NCBI GenBank assembly: GCA_002897995.1 | Contig: BDTT01000068.1 | Location: 1-64,000 of the forward strand | Source: a bacterium BMS3Bbin10 | Lineage (GTDB): Bacteria > Pseudomonadota > Alphaproteobacteria > Rhizobiales > Methyloligellaceae | Direction of reading: 5' to 3' | DNA length: 64,000 nucleotides | In this document: positions 8,246 through 16,662 of the stretch, one piece after another | How the letters are laid out: each line of letters starts with the position of its first letter | How positions within the stretch are numbered: the first letter of the stretch is position 1 | Notes under the pieces: generated by a model | Databases searched by the model: none | Seen by the model: only the letters and a program-made list of their open reading frames with translations | Told to the model about the DNA's origin: nothing | Program-made: the position numbers and the translations under genes

Positions 8246-9178
8246 CTATGAGTCAAGGTCAGCGCAACCGCGTATAATCAGCCTCTGCTCCAGTTCCGTA
8301 ACCGGCCCGCCGAGCATGCGCAGGCCGCGGCCGGTCATTTCGCAGCGCCAGCGGTTTTCGTCCTGGCGGATTGCGAACAGATTATAGCGGGCCAAATGAT
8401 CCGCGCCCCCGCGCGACGATGACGCCGAGGGGGCGCCGATCACCGGAATGGGCCCGGTCGCGCCGGACAGTATGTTGACGGCCTGGGTATGGTTGTGGCC
8501 ATAGAGCACAAGCTCCGCCCCTCTGGCGGCGAGAAGCTCCTGCAACTCCGCCGCTCCGCGCAGGGCGCGCCGCCATGGCGCCAGGCCCGGCAGCGGCGGA
8601 TGGTGGATAAGAACGATCCGGAAGTGTTTTTTCTCACCCAGCTCCGCCAGAATTCCGCCCAGAGCCTCAAGCTGGCCGTCTTCCAGGCGTCCGGAGGCGG
8701 AAAAGGGCGGCGTGGGAATGCCGGTGTTCAGCGCGACAAGCGAAACCCTGCCGAAGTGGCGCACATAGGGAAAGCCGTTTGCGCCGGGGGAACTGTTCTC
8801 CACAGACCCCGCGTGCGAGCCCATATAGGCGTCCCACAAGCCAACTGCGGATTTCCAGTCCGCGCGCACATAGGCGTCGTGATTTCCCGGCACGACACTG
8901 ACGCGTTCAGGTCCGCCAAGCGATTCAAGCCAGGCGAGAGAGGCCTGAAACTCAGCTGGAAGCGCCAGATTCGTCAGATCGCCGCCCACCGCGATGTGAT
9001 CGGGGGAGCGGGCCAGCATGTCCTCGACGATGGCGTCGAGAACGGGGCGGGCGTGGATGGCCTTGCGCGAGCGCAGCCAGTTGAGGTACCCGAGGAGGCG
9101 TTTGTTTGCCAGCTCGGCAGGCCTGGGCGTTGGCAGGGGCGCCAGATGCGGGTCTGAAAGATGAGCAAGTGTGAACAT
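8246..9178 (-). CDS. Calcineurin-like metallophosphoesterase
   Basis: 310 residues from MFTLAHLSDPHLAP; the track ORF is extended by 19 residues. All metallophosphoesterase blocks are present: SDPHL (D-x-H), GGDLTN (GD), GNHDAY (GNHD), LIHHPPLPG (H) and LYGHNHTQ (GHxH), which bind a dinuclear metal centre. Family members are phosphodiesterases or phosphatases, including cyclic-nucleotide, lipid and nucleic-acid types. The substrate here is not evident. It converges with the tail-anchored protein gene. Confidence 0.9.
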   Translation of the reverse strand: MFTLAHLSDPHLAPLPTPRPAELANKRLLGYLNWLRSRKAIHARPVLDAIVEDMLARSPDHIAVGGDLTNLALPAEFQASLAWLESLGGPERVSVVPGNHDAYVRADWKSAVGLWDAYMGSHAGSVENSSPGANGFPYVRHFGRVSLVALNTGIPTPPFSASGRLEDGQLEALGGILAELGEKKHFRIVLIHHPPLPGLAPWRRALRGAAELQELLAARGAELVLYGHNHTQAVNILSGATGPIPVIGAPSASSSRGGADHLARYNLFAIRQDENRWRCEMTGRGLRMLGGPVTELEQRLIIRGCADLDS

Positions 9179-9291
9179 ATGCCGATGCGGTCTTTTTCGC
9201 GATTTCCGGTGCATGAGTTGCCCCGCGCCGGGCAATCAGAGGCGCCCATTTATCCCCTGGCGCAAGGGCATGACAAGCGGGATGATCCGGC

Positions 9292-9765
9292 ATGACGAAC
9301 AAATCCCGCCCAAGACGGTTCATGATCAGGGCGCTCAGACCGTGGTGGCGTCTGACCCGCGGGCTGACAATCGGAGCGCAGGGGGTGGTGGTCGATGAGC
9401 GCTCGGGCGTGCTGCTCGTGCGTCACCGTTACCGGCCCGGCTGGTTTTTCCCCGGTGGCGGCGTGGAACGCTTTGAGACCATCGAAACGGCCCTGGCGCG
9501 CGAGCTTCATGAAGAAACCGGCGTGGCGCTCACCGCGCCGGCCGAACTGCACGGGATCTTTTCGAACGGGGAAAATTTCCCCGGCGACCATATTGCGGTT
9601 TTCACCGTGCGCGCCTGGGAGCAGGCTGAAACGCCGCCTCCCAATATGGAAATCGCCGAACAGGGATTCTTTACCCTGAAGGACCTGCCGCGCGGAACCG
9701 ATGCGGGCACCAGACGGCGGCTGGCGGAAATATTCGATGGCGCTGACTTGAGCGAAATGTGGTGA
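9292..9765 (+). CDS. Nudix hydrolase
   Basis: 157 residues with a complete Nudix box, GGVERFETIETALARELHEETGV, matching GX5EX7REUXEEXGU. A preceding FFPGG motif and a basic N-terminus are visible. Nudix enzymes hydrolyse nucleoside diphosphates linked to another moiety; the substrate cannot be told from the sequence. It is transcribed away from the metallophosphoesterase gene. Confidence 0.88.
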   Translation: MTNKSRPRRFMIRALRPWWRLTRGLTIGAQGVVVDERSGVLLVRHRYRPGWFFPGGGVERFETIETALARELHEETGVALTAPAELHGIFSNGENFPGDHIAVFTVRAWEQAETPPPNMEIAEQGFFTLKDLPRGTDAGTRRRLAEIFDGADLSEMW

Positions 9766-9799
9766 GGGTTCCATGCCGCCAGCGGTTAGCTTTGGCCGA

Positions 9800-9915
9800 T
9801 CCGCACATCCTTCGAGACGCGGCTCCGCCGCTCCTCAGGATGAGGCTGGAGCAAGAAAAACAGGTCTATTCCTCATGGCTCGGAGCGCCCATGGGGCGCG
9901 TCTCGAAGCATCTGC
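9800..9915. repeat. Palindromic repeat, family D copy 1 (TTCGAGACG/CGTCTCGAA type)
   Basis: Begins CCTTCGAGACGCGGCTCCGCCGCTCCTCAGGATGAGG and ends with the inverse GCGCGTCTCGAAGCATC. A second, longer cluster of the same motif lies at 48362-48515. Such motifs are typical dispersed intergenic palindromes of alphaproteobacteria. Apart from this repeat, the 9766-10078 intergenic stretch between the Nudix gene and the next, convergent gene shows no supported feature. Confidence 0.75.
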
Positions 9916-10078
9916 CCCGAGTCAGGGTCAATATCCCCTGGCAGTCACCCGCAAGATTCGCATTCTTTGCTTCTGTAGCAATCATTGACCCGGCGGCGGG
10001 TAAAACCCGCCACCGGGCCGGTGCAGCCCTAACCGCCCGCAACTGTGCGAGGCATCGGCGCCGCCGCATGACGCGAAA

Positions 10079-10531
10079 CTAGCGCCGGCGCGGGCGAGGC
10101 CGTTGCGGGCGAACGGGCTGTCGGGCGTTGTAGATTCTGCGCTGCGCCGCGGGCCGCCACGGTTTGACGTCGGGGGAGGCGCCGGGCCCGCCACGCGGTC
10201 CGGGAGGATTTTCCCAGTTTGTGCCGGGCCCGCCTCTGGGGCCGGGAGGATTGTTGTCGCTGTCGAAAAACCTGCGCCAGACCCACGGCCGCCACGGCTT
10301 GGCGTCGGGGGAGGCGCCGGGGCCGCCGCGCGGTCCAGGGGGGTTCTCCCAGTTTGTGCCGGGACCCCCTCTGGGCACCGGGGGGTTGTTGTCCCTGTCG
10401 GGAGCCGCCAGCGCAAGCGTTGCCGTGGCGAGAAGGATGCCGGTTGTCAGCGCGGCGCAAGTGATCGCTCTTGCAAATCCGCCATCGCGTTCACGAAAGT
10501 CTTGTTCCGCAGTCTCCCGTCTGTTCCACAT
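10079..10531 (-). CDS. Secreted Pro/Gly-rich tandem-repeat protein
   Basis: 150 residues; AGGAG lies 8 bases before the ATG. After a charged N-region, a signal peptide (AITCAALTTGILLATATLALAAP) is followed by two 45-residue tandem repeats of the form DNNPPGPRGGPGTNWENPPGPRGGPGASPDxKPWRP. Each unit itself contains the NPPxPRGGPG motif twice. A basic tail (RPQRPRPRRR) closes the protein. No known domain is recognised. It is divergent from the DUF6502/DUF5666 genes, shares a region with three identical-type palindromes, and has a consensus-like promoter. A Gly/Pro-rich repeat (PGIGGTG) also occurs in the DUF5666 lipoprotein. Confidence 0.7.
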   Translation of the reverse strand: MWNRRETAEQDFRERDGGFARAITCAALTTGILLATATLALAAPDRDNNPPVPRGGPGTNWENPPGPRGGPGASPDAKPWRPWVWRRFFDSDNNPPGPRGGPGTNWENPPGPRGGPGASPDVKPWRPAAQRRIYNARQPVRPQRPRPRRR

Positions 10532-10602
10532 AACTCACTCTCCTGATGTCCCTGGCGGCTCCGGAGCAGGTTTTCCCTGGGGGAAACGGAGCACTAAAAA
10601 CG

Positions 10603-10617
10603 TGGGAAATAATCCCA
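10603..10617. promoter_or_regulatory. Palindromic operator 1, TGGGA-N5-TCCCA
   Basis: TGGGAAATAATCCCA, with flanks extending the palindrome to GTGGGAAATAATCCCAC. It is the copy nearest the secreted repeat gene. Three copies of one 15-bp architecture occur within about 105 bases, which suggests binding by a dimeric regulator. Confidence 0.7.
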
Positions 10618-10627
10618 CAATATGGAG

Positions 10628-10657
10628 ATTATTATGTGGGAAATTTTCCCATGTCAA
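10628..10657 (-). promoter_or_regulatory. Probable sigma-70-type promoter for the 10079-10531 gene
   Basis: On the minus strand a perfect TTGACA (-35) is followed, after 18 bases, by AATAAT (5 of 6 matches to TATAAT). The 18-base spacer contains the whole of operator 2, so a protein bound there should block RNA polymerase. The start codon lies about 100 bases downstream. Confidence 0.6.
10637..10651. promoter_or_regulatory. Palindromic operator 2, inside the promoter spacer
   Basis: TGGGAAATTTTCCCA, the same half-sites as operators 1 and 3. It sits between the -35 TTGACA and -10 AATAAT of the leftward promoter. Its centre is 34 bases from operator 1 and 56 from operator 3. Confidence 0.7.
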
Positions 10658-10692
10658 GTTTTTATGTGTTATAGAACAAAATGAAACAATGA

Positions 10693-10707
10693 TGGGATAA
10701 CATCCCA
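10693..10707. promoter_or_regulatory. Palindromic operator 3, near the DUF6502 gene
   Basis: TGGGATAACATCCCA, about 50 bases before the TTG start of the DUF6502 gene, so probably within that gene's promoter or leader. No good -35/-10 pair could be fixed for the rightward direction. Confidence 0.65.
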
Positions 10708-10756
10708 CAATCTGCTTATAGAGGGCGTCAGAGCCCATTCAGATGAAAGTGGAAAC

Positions 10757-11590
10757 TTGACACCAGGCGAACCGCATCCGGCATTGATGCAGGCCCTTCA
10801 CCGGCTTTTGCGCCCGCTCGTGCGCGCCCTCATCGCCAAGGGGATCACCTTTCCCTCGCTGTCGCGGCTGCTCAAGCAGGTTTATGTCGAAGTGGCGCGG
10901 GACGAATTTCCGGTTCCGGGAAAGCCGCAGACCGACAGCCGTATCTCTTTGCTGACCGGCGTGCACCGCAAGGACATCAAGGCGCTGCGGGAGCGCCGGC
11001 GTGGCGGCGATGCGCCCTCGCCGGTGCTTTCGCGCAATGCGCATCTGATTGCCCTGTGGACCGGCGCGCCCGACTATATTGACGGGCGCGGGCGCCCGCG
11101 CCCCCTCCCGCGCCAGCGTTCAAAGAATGGCGGGCCGTCCTTTGAAGGCCTTGTCTCCTCCGTTTCCACGGACATCCGTGCCCGGGCCGTTCTTGATGAA
11201 TGGGTGCGTCGGGGCCTGGCGCGGGTCGACGAGGACGACCTCGTGCATCTGGACATGACGGCCTTCGTGCCGAATGAAGACTTCGGCGATCTGGCATATT
11301 ATTTCGGGCGCAATCTGCGCGATCATATCGCCGCCGCCGGCCATAACCTGCTTGGGGCCAAGCCCGCCATGCTGGAACGCGCGGTGTATTACGAGAAGCT
11401 CCGCCCAGGCTCCGTGGAAGAACTCGCCGGATATTCGCGCGAGCTGGGATCGGAGGCGCTGGTCAAGGTGAACCAGAAAGCGTTCGAGCTGGCCGAGCGG
11501 GACAAGAACGCGGGCGACGCAACCCGGCGCATGACCTTCGGCGTCTATTTCTATTCCGGCCCGGACGATGGTCCGGACGGCGAGGAATAG
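10757..11590 (+). CDS. DUF6502 family protein
   Basis: 277 residues starting at a TTG (MTPGEPHPALMQ), with an ATG at 10787 as an alternative. The N-terminal part (LHRLLRPLVRALIAKGITFPSLSRLLKQVYVEVARDEF, then DSRISLLTGVHRKDIKALRERR) resembles a winged-helix-like, DNA-binding-type arrangement typical of DUF6502 proteins. The C-terminal half is charged and helical. DUF6502 is a family of unknown function that I recall lying beside DUF5666 genes, as here. Inference: it could be the regulator that binds the upstream palindromes. That is untested. Confidence 0.75.
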   Translation: MTPGEPHPALMQALHRLLRPLVRALIAKGITFPSLSRLLKQVYVEVARDEFPVPGKPQTDSRISLLTGVHRKDIKALRERRRGGDAPSPVLSRNAHLIALWTGAPDYIDGRGRPRPLPRQRSKNGGPSFEGLVSSVSTDIRARAVLDEWVRRGLARVDEDDLVHLDMTAFVPNEDFGDLAYYFGRNLRDHIAAAGHNLLGAKPAMLERAVYYEKLRPGSVEELAGYSRELGSEALVKVNQKAFELAERDKNAGDATRRMTFGVYFYSGPDDGPDGEE

Positions 11591-11594
11591 GGCG

Positions 11595-12848
11595 ATGGCC
11601 AATCACTCCGATCGCCCGAACCTTTCCGCGCTGTTTGCAGGATGCCTGGCGTTTTTTGCGCTGCTGGCCCTCAATGGCTGCGCCGGATCGCTTGGCGGCG
11701 GCGGCGCGCCGGCGGCTTCTGTCACCGGCGAAGCTCCCGTTTCAGAACCTGCCGGCACCGCTGTGAAGGTCGCCCAGATGAGCGGCCGGCCCGGCATTGG
11801 CGGCACCGGCAAACCCAATGACAAATCCCCCGGCATCGGCGGCACGGGGCAGGTTGCGGGCGCGCCTCCGGGGATCGGCGGCACGGGCATCGTCGGCACC
11901 GTCACCGGCTTTGGCAGTATCCTCGTGAATGGTTTTGAAGTGGATTATGCGCCTGACCTGCCCATCACCTTCAAGGATCGTAAGGTGCGTCCCGATGCCT
12001 TGCGCATCGGCCAGGTGGTCGAGGTGGAAGCGCAGGGGAGCGGCAACCGTTTGCGGGCAAACCGGCTCGCCATACGCCATGAGGTGGCCGGTCCCATCGA
12101 GCGGATCGACCCCGCGCGGCGCATTGCCGTCGTGTTCGGGCAGCGGATCGAAATCCCCGAAGGCGTTATTTCAGCGGGCAATGGATCGCGGGCGATGAAA
12201 ATTGGCGGCCTTGGCGTCGGAGACCATATCGACGTCAGCGGACTGAGGCGCGCGGACGGTGTGATCGCCGCCTCGCGCATCGATAAAACCGGGCCCGGCG
12301 CGGCGACGGTATTGCGCGGCCGGGTGACGGCCACCGGCCGGACCGGGTTCTCCGTCAATGGCGTGCGCATCGATGCGCCAGCCGGCAGCAGGCCGCGCAC
12401 GCTGGCTTCGGGCCAGGATGTCCAGATCATCGGCACGGCCGTTGGCGGGCGTCTGCGCGCGCGGCGCATCGATCAGCTTCCCCTGCGGCCCTTCTCGGGC
12501 CGGGTGCGGCGTTTGTCCGTCGAGGGCTATGTGAGGCGCGCCATTTCCGGAGGCGTGGCCGTGGGGCGCGTGCCCATTACCCAGCTTCCGGCGCGCGCCA
12601 ATTTACGCGCCGGGCAGCGCATCATTCTTGACGGTTCGCTCGATGCCCGGGGGCGTTTTGCGGCAAAACGCCTGCGCGCGCCGCGCATCGATTTGCGGCG
12701 TCCCGGCCGCGCCCCGGCGAACCTGAACACAAGACCTACCCCCGGCCGCCGGGTGATACCGCCCGCGCCACGGCCGCCGGTACAGCGCGCTCCGTGGCCA
12801 AGACGCCCGGACACATTCCGCGCGCCGCCGCGCAGGCCGGGAAGGTGA
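11595..12848 (+). CDS. DUF5666 repeat lipoprotein
   Basis: 417 residues from MANHSDRPNLSALF, starting 4 bases after the DUF6502 stop, so co-transcribed. A lipobox (LLALNGC) predicts an acylated, membrane-anchored protein. A linker with three PGIGGTG motifs follows, then repeated DUF5666 beta-domains with the recurring pattern VTGFGSILVNGFEV...RKVRPDALRIGQVVEVEA...RLRANRLAIRHEVAGPIERID and, later, VLRGRVTATGRTGFSVNGVRID. The C-terminus is Pro/Arg-rich (PAPRPPVQRAPWPRRP). Function is unknown. The beta-rich repeats suggest envelope binding. Confidence 0.8.
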   Translation: MANHSDRPNLSALFAGCLAFFALLALNGCAGSLGGGGAPAASVTGEAPVSEPAGTAVKVAQMSGRPGIGGTGKPNDKSPGIGGTGQVAGAPPGIGGTGIVGTVTGFGSILVNGFEVDYAPDLPITFKDRKVRPDALRIGQVVEVEAQGSGNRLRANRLAIRHEVAGPIERIDPARRIAVVFGQRIEIPEGVISAGNGSRAMKIGGLGVGDHIDVSGLRRADGVIAASRIDKTGPGAATVLRGRVTATGRTGFSVNGVRIDAPAGSRPRTLASGQDVQIIGTAVGGRLRARRIDQLPLRPFSGRVRRLSVEGYVRRAISGGVAVGRVPITQLPARANLRAGQRIILDGSLDARGRFAAKRLRAPRIDLRRPGRAPANLNTRPTPGRRVIPPAPRPPVQRAPWPRRPDTFRAPPRRPGR

Positions 12849-12856
12849 TGGACTCA

Positions 12857-13840
12857 TTAGCTGAATTTCGCCCGGTCGTGCGGCGCTGAATAGTCGATTT
12901 CGGGACCCAGCGGCACGATGCCGGTCGGATTGATCGTGCCATGGGATCCGTAATAATGCCGTTTGATATGGGTGAAGTTCACCGTCTGCGCGATCCCCGG
13001 CATCTGGTACAGCTCACGCAGATAATTCGAAAGGTTCGGGTAATCCGCGATGCGCCGCTTGTTGCATTTGAAATGCCCCACATAGACAGGATCGAAACGC
13101 ACTAAAGTCGTGAACAGCCGCCAATCCGCTTCGGTCAGTGTATTTCCAACCAGATAGCGCTGTTTCGACAGCCGGTTCTCAAGTTCATCGAGCGTATCGA
13201 ACAGGGTGGTGAAGGCCTCCTCATAGGCCTCCTGGCTGGTTGCGAAGCCGGTCTTGTAAACCCCGTTGTTCACGCAGGAATAGACGGTTTCGTTGACGGC
13301 GTCGATTTCGGACCGCAGCGCCTGCGGGTAATAGTCGCCTTGCGCGGCGCCCGCGCCGTCGAAGGCCGAATTGAGCATGCGAATGATCTCGGAGGATTCA
13401 TTATTCACGATGGTGCGCTGCTGCTTGTCCCACAGCACCGGCACCGTGACGCGGCCCGAATAGGCGGGGTCCGCCAGGGTGTAAATCTCGTAAAGCTTGT
13501 CTTTGCCGTTCACCCTGTCCGCGGTCGCGCCGTCGGTGCCGGGATCGAACACCCAGCCATTTTCGCCCATATGGTAGTGGACCACATCAACGCTGATGGC
13601 GTCCTCAAGCCCCTTCAGTTTGCGGAAGATGAGCGTGCGGTGAGCCCACGGGCAGGCGAGCGATACATAGAGGTGATACCGTCCGGGCTCTGCCCTGAAG
13701 CCCGGGCCGCCGGATGGTCCGGCGCTCCCGTCGCGTGTGATCCAGTTGCGGAAACTTGACTCCTGACGCTTGAAGCGCCCGGCTGTCGACTTGGTGTCGT
13801 ACCACTGGTCACGCCATTTACCCTCTACAAGCAGTCCCAT
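12857..13840 (-). CDS. Glutathionyl-hydroquinone reductase (Omega/Xi-class GST, YqjG/ECM4 family)
   Basis: 327 residues from MGLLVEGKWRDQWYDT, the usual family start; the track start is 10 codons too early. Catalytic Cys lies in LYVSLACPWAHRTLIFRKLKGL, the CPWA motif of glutathionyl-hydroquinone reductases, which remove glutathione from glutathionyl-(hydro)quinones. The C-terminal helical GST domain is complete (YLVGNTLTEADWRLFTTLVRFDPVYVGHFKCN). It is a cytosolic single gene. Its start is close to a family C hairpin repeat. Confidence 0.92.
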   Translation of the reverse strand: MGLLVEGKWRDQWYDTKSTAGRFKRQESSFRNWITRDGSAGPSGGPGFRAEPGRYHLYVSLACPWAHRTLIFRKLKGLEDAISVDVVHYHMGENGWVFDPGTDGATADRVNGKDKLYEIYTLADPAYSGRVTVPVLWDKQQRTIVNNESSEIIRMLNSAFDGAGAAQGDYYPQALRSEIDAVNETVYSCVNNGVYKTGFATSQEAYEEAFTTLFDTLDELENRLSKQRYLVGNTLTEADWRLFTTLVRFDPVYVGHFKCNKRRIADYPNLSNYLRELYQMPGIAQTVNFTHIKRHYYGSHGTINPTGIVPLGPEIDYSAPHDRAKFS

Positions 13841-13851
13841 GGATGCTGTCC

Positions 13852-13982
13852 CTAAAGCGGTTTCGATCAAACCGAGGCCCGGCCACCCGCTCCCCCTTGC
13901 CCAGCCACCCCGTGAGTGTACCCTTGGGGTGGCTGGGCAAGGGGGAGCGGGTGGCCGGGAATACTTAAAAGAAACTCCCTAG
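13852..13982. repeat. Large hairpin repeat, family C copy 1
   Basis: Core: perfect 34-base arms (13878-13911 and 13926-13959; CCCGGCCACCCGCTCCCCCT... against its exact complement) around a 14-base loop GTGAGTGTACCCTT. The outer left end reads CTAAAGCGGTTTCGAT. The right end CCCTAG contains the TAG stop of the following aminotransferase gene. Three further copies are at 16663, 18892 and 62527. Confidence 0.9.
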
Positions 13983-15265
13983 TTCCGTTCCGACAGCAGT
14001 TTTTCCGTGACCGCCAGAAGTATCGACAGCGCAATGCCTTCGCTTGCGGGCGCCAGGTCGGCGAGCGCGGGATAGGTTGGCGCGACGCGCAGGTTCCGGT
14101 CGCGCGGGTCTTTCCCATATGGAAATGTCGCGCCGGCGGGCACGAGGGCCACACCGGCCTGGTTTGCCAGTTCGACGACGCGTCTTGCGCAACCATCCAT
14201 CACATTCACGGAAATAAAATATCCGCCCTCCGGCCTGGTCCATGTGGCGGCGCCGGTTCCTTCGAGATGGGTATTGAATACTCCATCAACGGCCCGGAAT
14301 TTGGGCGCGATTATGTCCCGGTGGCTTTCCATGAGCCGGTCCAGCCCGGCGGCGTCCTTCAGGTAGCGCACATGGCGCAGCTGGTTGAGTTTATCGGGGC
14401 CGATGGACCGCTTTTTCATCGCTCCCGCGAGCCAGGCAACATTTGCCATTGATGAGGCGAACAGGCCTAGGCCGCCGCCGCCGAAGGTAATTTTCGAGGT
14501 GGAGCCGAAAACGAAGGCGCGGTCGGGGGCGCCGGCCTGCTCGCAGACCTCAAGGATATTCAGAATGTCCGCGCGCGCATCGCTCAGATTGTGCAGTGCG
14601 TAGGCATTGTCCCAGAACAGCCGGAAATCGGCCGCGCCCGCCTTCATGGCCGCGAGCCGCCGCACCGTCTCGTCGTCATAGATGTCGCCGGAGGGATTGG
14701 AATATTTGGGAACGCACCACATGCCCTTGACTTCGCGAGAGACCACAAGGCGCTCGACCTCATCCATGTCGGGGCCGGAGCCTGTCATCTCGACCGGGAT
14801 CATGTCGATCCCGTATTCTTCGCAGATGGCAAAGTGGCGATCGTATCCCGGTACCGGGCACAGGAAGGATGTCTTTTCCCAATCCCGCCAGGGCGCACTG
14901 CCGCCCGGAACGCCCCTGAGCAGCGCGTAGGCGATGCAGTCATGCATCAGGGCGAGGCTTGAATTATTCGCGACAATGATCTGGTAGGCGGGTGCGCCGA
15001 GGAGGCCGGTGAAGAGCTCGCGGGCTTCGGGCAGGCCCTGAACCGGGCCGCCATAGTTGCGCGCGTCGCTGCCGTCCGCCAGATGATAGTCCACATTTTC
15101 CGGCAGGCGCAGCAGCGCATTCGACAGATCGAGCTGGGCGGTAGAGGGCTTTCCGCGCGTCATGTCGATTTTCATCGCGCGCGTGCGGAAAGCCGCGAAG
15201 TCATTGACGCATCGTTCGTGAAATTCACGCAGGTCGGGAGTCGGGAGGTCCTTGAGCTCAGGCAT
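13979..15265 (-). CDS. PLP-dependent aminotransferase, MocR-type/aspartate aminotransferase Ic-like
   Basis: 428 residues of fold-type I. Recognisable are KIDMTRGKPSTAQLDLSNALL, YGGPVQGLPEARELF, LCPVPGYDRHFAICEEYGIDMIPVEM, VPKYSNPSGDIY, FRLFWDNAYALH and the lysine loop VFGSTSKITFGGGGLGLFASS (Schiff-base Lys). This set matches the Aminotran_MocR group that includes the Corynebacterium glutamicum type aspartate aminotransferase. Substrate by analogy is aspartate/2-oxoglutarate. Its stop codon is formed by the end of the family C repeat. Confidence 0.85.
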   Translation of the reverse strand: MPELKDLPTPDLREFHERCVNDFAAFRTRAMKIDMTRGKPSTAQLDLSNALLRLPENVDYHLADGSDARNYGGPVQGLPEARELFTGLLGAPAYQIIVANNSSLALMHDCIAYALLRGVPGGSAPWRDWEKTSFLCPVPGYDRHFAICEEYGIDMIPVEMTGSGPDMDEVERLVVSREVKGMWCVPKYSNPSGDIYDDETVRRLAAMKAGAADFRLFWDNAYALHNLSDARADILNILEVCEQAGAPDRAFVFGSTSKITFGGGGLGLFASSMANVAWLAGAMKKRSIGPDKLNQLRHVRYLKDAAGLDRLMESHRDIIAPKFRAVDGVFNTHLEGTGAATWTRPEGGYFISVNVMDGCARRVVELANQAGVALVPAGATFPYGKDPRDRNLRVAPTYPALADLAPASEGIALSILLAVTEKLLSERN

Positions 15266-15293
15266 GAAAAATCAGGTATTCCGCGCGTTTGGT

Positions 15294-15399
15294 CTAGATC
15301 GCTTCATGTTTTGATGGAATCAAAACCGCGATCCAGCTTTTTGTTTATGCGTATCATTTCTCCGATAACCGGTTCCCACTTATCGGTGATACGCACTAG
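15294..15399. repeat. Dispersed CTAG-ended repeat, family A copy 2 (reverse orientation)
   Basis: Reads CTAGATCGCTTCATGTTTTG ... GGTGATACGCACTAG, the reverse complement of copy 1 without the inner CCCCGCGAAGGCGGGG insert. Both ends are CTAG. The right CTAG overlaps the TAG stop of the wrbA-like gene. Confidence 0.85.
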
Positions 15400-16004
15400 C
15401 CGATCAGCTTCTGCGCGATCGAAGCCACATGGTGTCCCTGGAAGCTGGCCAGATTCAACTCCTTTTGCGTCGGCTGGCGCGAACCGTCCGGGCCGGCGAT
15501 CGTCGCCGCGCCATAAGGAGAGCCGCCGCGGACTTCGGAAATATCCGCCAGATCGGGCGCGGAATAGGGCAGGCCGACGATAATCATGCCGTGATGTAGA
15601 AGCGTGTTGTAGAATGAGGTGATGGTCGTCTCGCCGCCGCCGCCCGTGCCGGTCGAAGTGAACACACTGCCGATCTTGCCGATGAGTGTGCCCTGCGCCC
15701 AGAGCCCGCCGGTCTGATCCAGGAAGTTGCGCATCTGCGAGGACATGTTGCCGAAGCGCGTGGGCGTGCCGAAGATAATGGCGTCGCAATCCGCCAGGTC
15801 GTTGGGGGCAAGGATTTGCGCGGGTTGCTCAGTCTTCATGCCGGACGCCCGCAAAGCGTCTTCCGGCATCAGCTCGGGCACCCGCCGCACCTGCACTTCC
15901 GCCCCCTCAACCGCGCGCGCGCCGGTGGCGACCGCATAGGCCATTGTCTCCACATGACCGTAGGAGCTGTGATAGACGATCATGATTTTCGGTGCTCGTG
16001 CCAT
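15396..16004 (-). CDS. wrbA: NAD(P)H:quinone oxidoreductase, WrbA type IV
   Basis: 202 residues from [22 protein letters not shown]; the track ORF carries 20 spurious residues. Flavodoxin-like fold with the FMN loop YHSSYGHVE and the WrbA-specific [24 protein letters not shown] and [16 protein letters not shown]. WrbA reduces quinones with two electrons, limiting oxidative stress, as a cytosolic tetramer. Its TAG stop lies in the terminal CTAG of a family A repeat. Confidence 0.92.
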   Translation of the reverse strand: MARAPKIMIVYHSSYGHVETMAYAVATGARAVEGAEVQVRRVPELMPEDALRASGMKTEQPAQILAPNDLADCDAIIFGTPTRFGNMSSQMRNFLDQTGGLWAQGTLIGKIGSVFTSTGTGGGGETTITSFYNTLLHHGMIIVGLPYSAPDLADISEVRGGSPYGAATIAGPDGSRQPTQKELNLASFQGHHVASIAQKLIG

Positions 16005-16148
16005 GTGCCGTTCCTGGCGGCCTCCTAATTTTTGTGGCCGGGCCTCGCCGGCAGTTTCCAACACGATTCGCCCACAGCTTAGGTTCCAGACCCATAAAAG
16101 TCATTACCCAGGCTGGACCACAACGCACTATTTTGAAAGTGTCGCGTC

Positions 16149-16655
16149 ATGACCGATCCCGAATTCGCGCTGCGCCCCGAGCGCGCGGAGGATATCCGGC
16201 CCTTGAGAAAGCTGGCCGAAGAGACTTTCGGCCCCGGCCGGTTTGTCCGGACCGCACACCGTGTGCGCGAGGGGGCGCCAGTTGCCGCCGATCTCTCCCT
16301 GACCGCCTGGCGCGAGGATAAACTGGCCGGTTCCATCCGTTTTTCCGCCATTCGCGTCGGTGCGCGCTCCGGCGCCCTGCTGCTCGGCCCGCTCATGGTC
16401 GCCCCGCGATGGGCCGGCAAAGGCTGCGGACGGGCGCTGATCGCGGAGGGCCTGGAACTGGCGCGCGCGCGCGGTTACGCACTTGTCCTGCTGGTTGGCG
16501 ACCTTCCCTATTATGAGCGCTTCGGGTTCGCCCGCGTGCCTCCCGGGCAGATTACATTGCCCGGACCGGTAGACCCCGCGCGAGTGCTCGCGGCCGAGTT
16601 GGCGCCCGGTGCGTTGCGGGACTATGAAGGGCCGGTTACCGGCGGGGTGGCGTAA
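16149..16655 (+). CDS. GNAT family N-acetyltransferase
   Basis: 168 residues with a GNAT acetyl-CoA site: LLLGPLMVAPRWAGKGCGRALIAEGLELARARGYALVLLVGDLPYYERFGF. The R-x-x-G-x-G/A type pyrophosphate loop is WAGKGCGRAL. The sequence resembles the YhbS-like group. The acetylated substrate is unknown. Confidence 0.85.
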   Translation: MTDPEFALRPERAEDIRPLRKLAEETFGPGRFVRTAHRVREGAPVAADLSLTAWREDKLAGSIRFSAIRVGARSGALLLGPLMVAPRWAGKGCGRALIAEGLELARARGYALVLLVGDLPYYERFGFARVPPGQITLPGPVDPARVLAAELAPGALRDYEGPVTGGVA

Positions 16656-16662
16656 ATTTATC

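Noticed and set aside
10571-10586. TTTTCCCTGGGGGAAA as a fourth operator
   Set aside because: The half-sites are inverted (TTCCC before GGGAA) relative to TGGGA-N5-TCCCA, so it does not fit the same site type.
13878-13959. Possible tRNA or structured ncRNA in the family C hairpin
   Set aside because: A single long stem with a small loop, not a cloverleaf; repeated four times as a mobile-like repeat.
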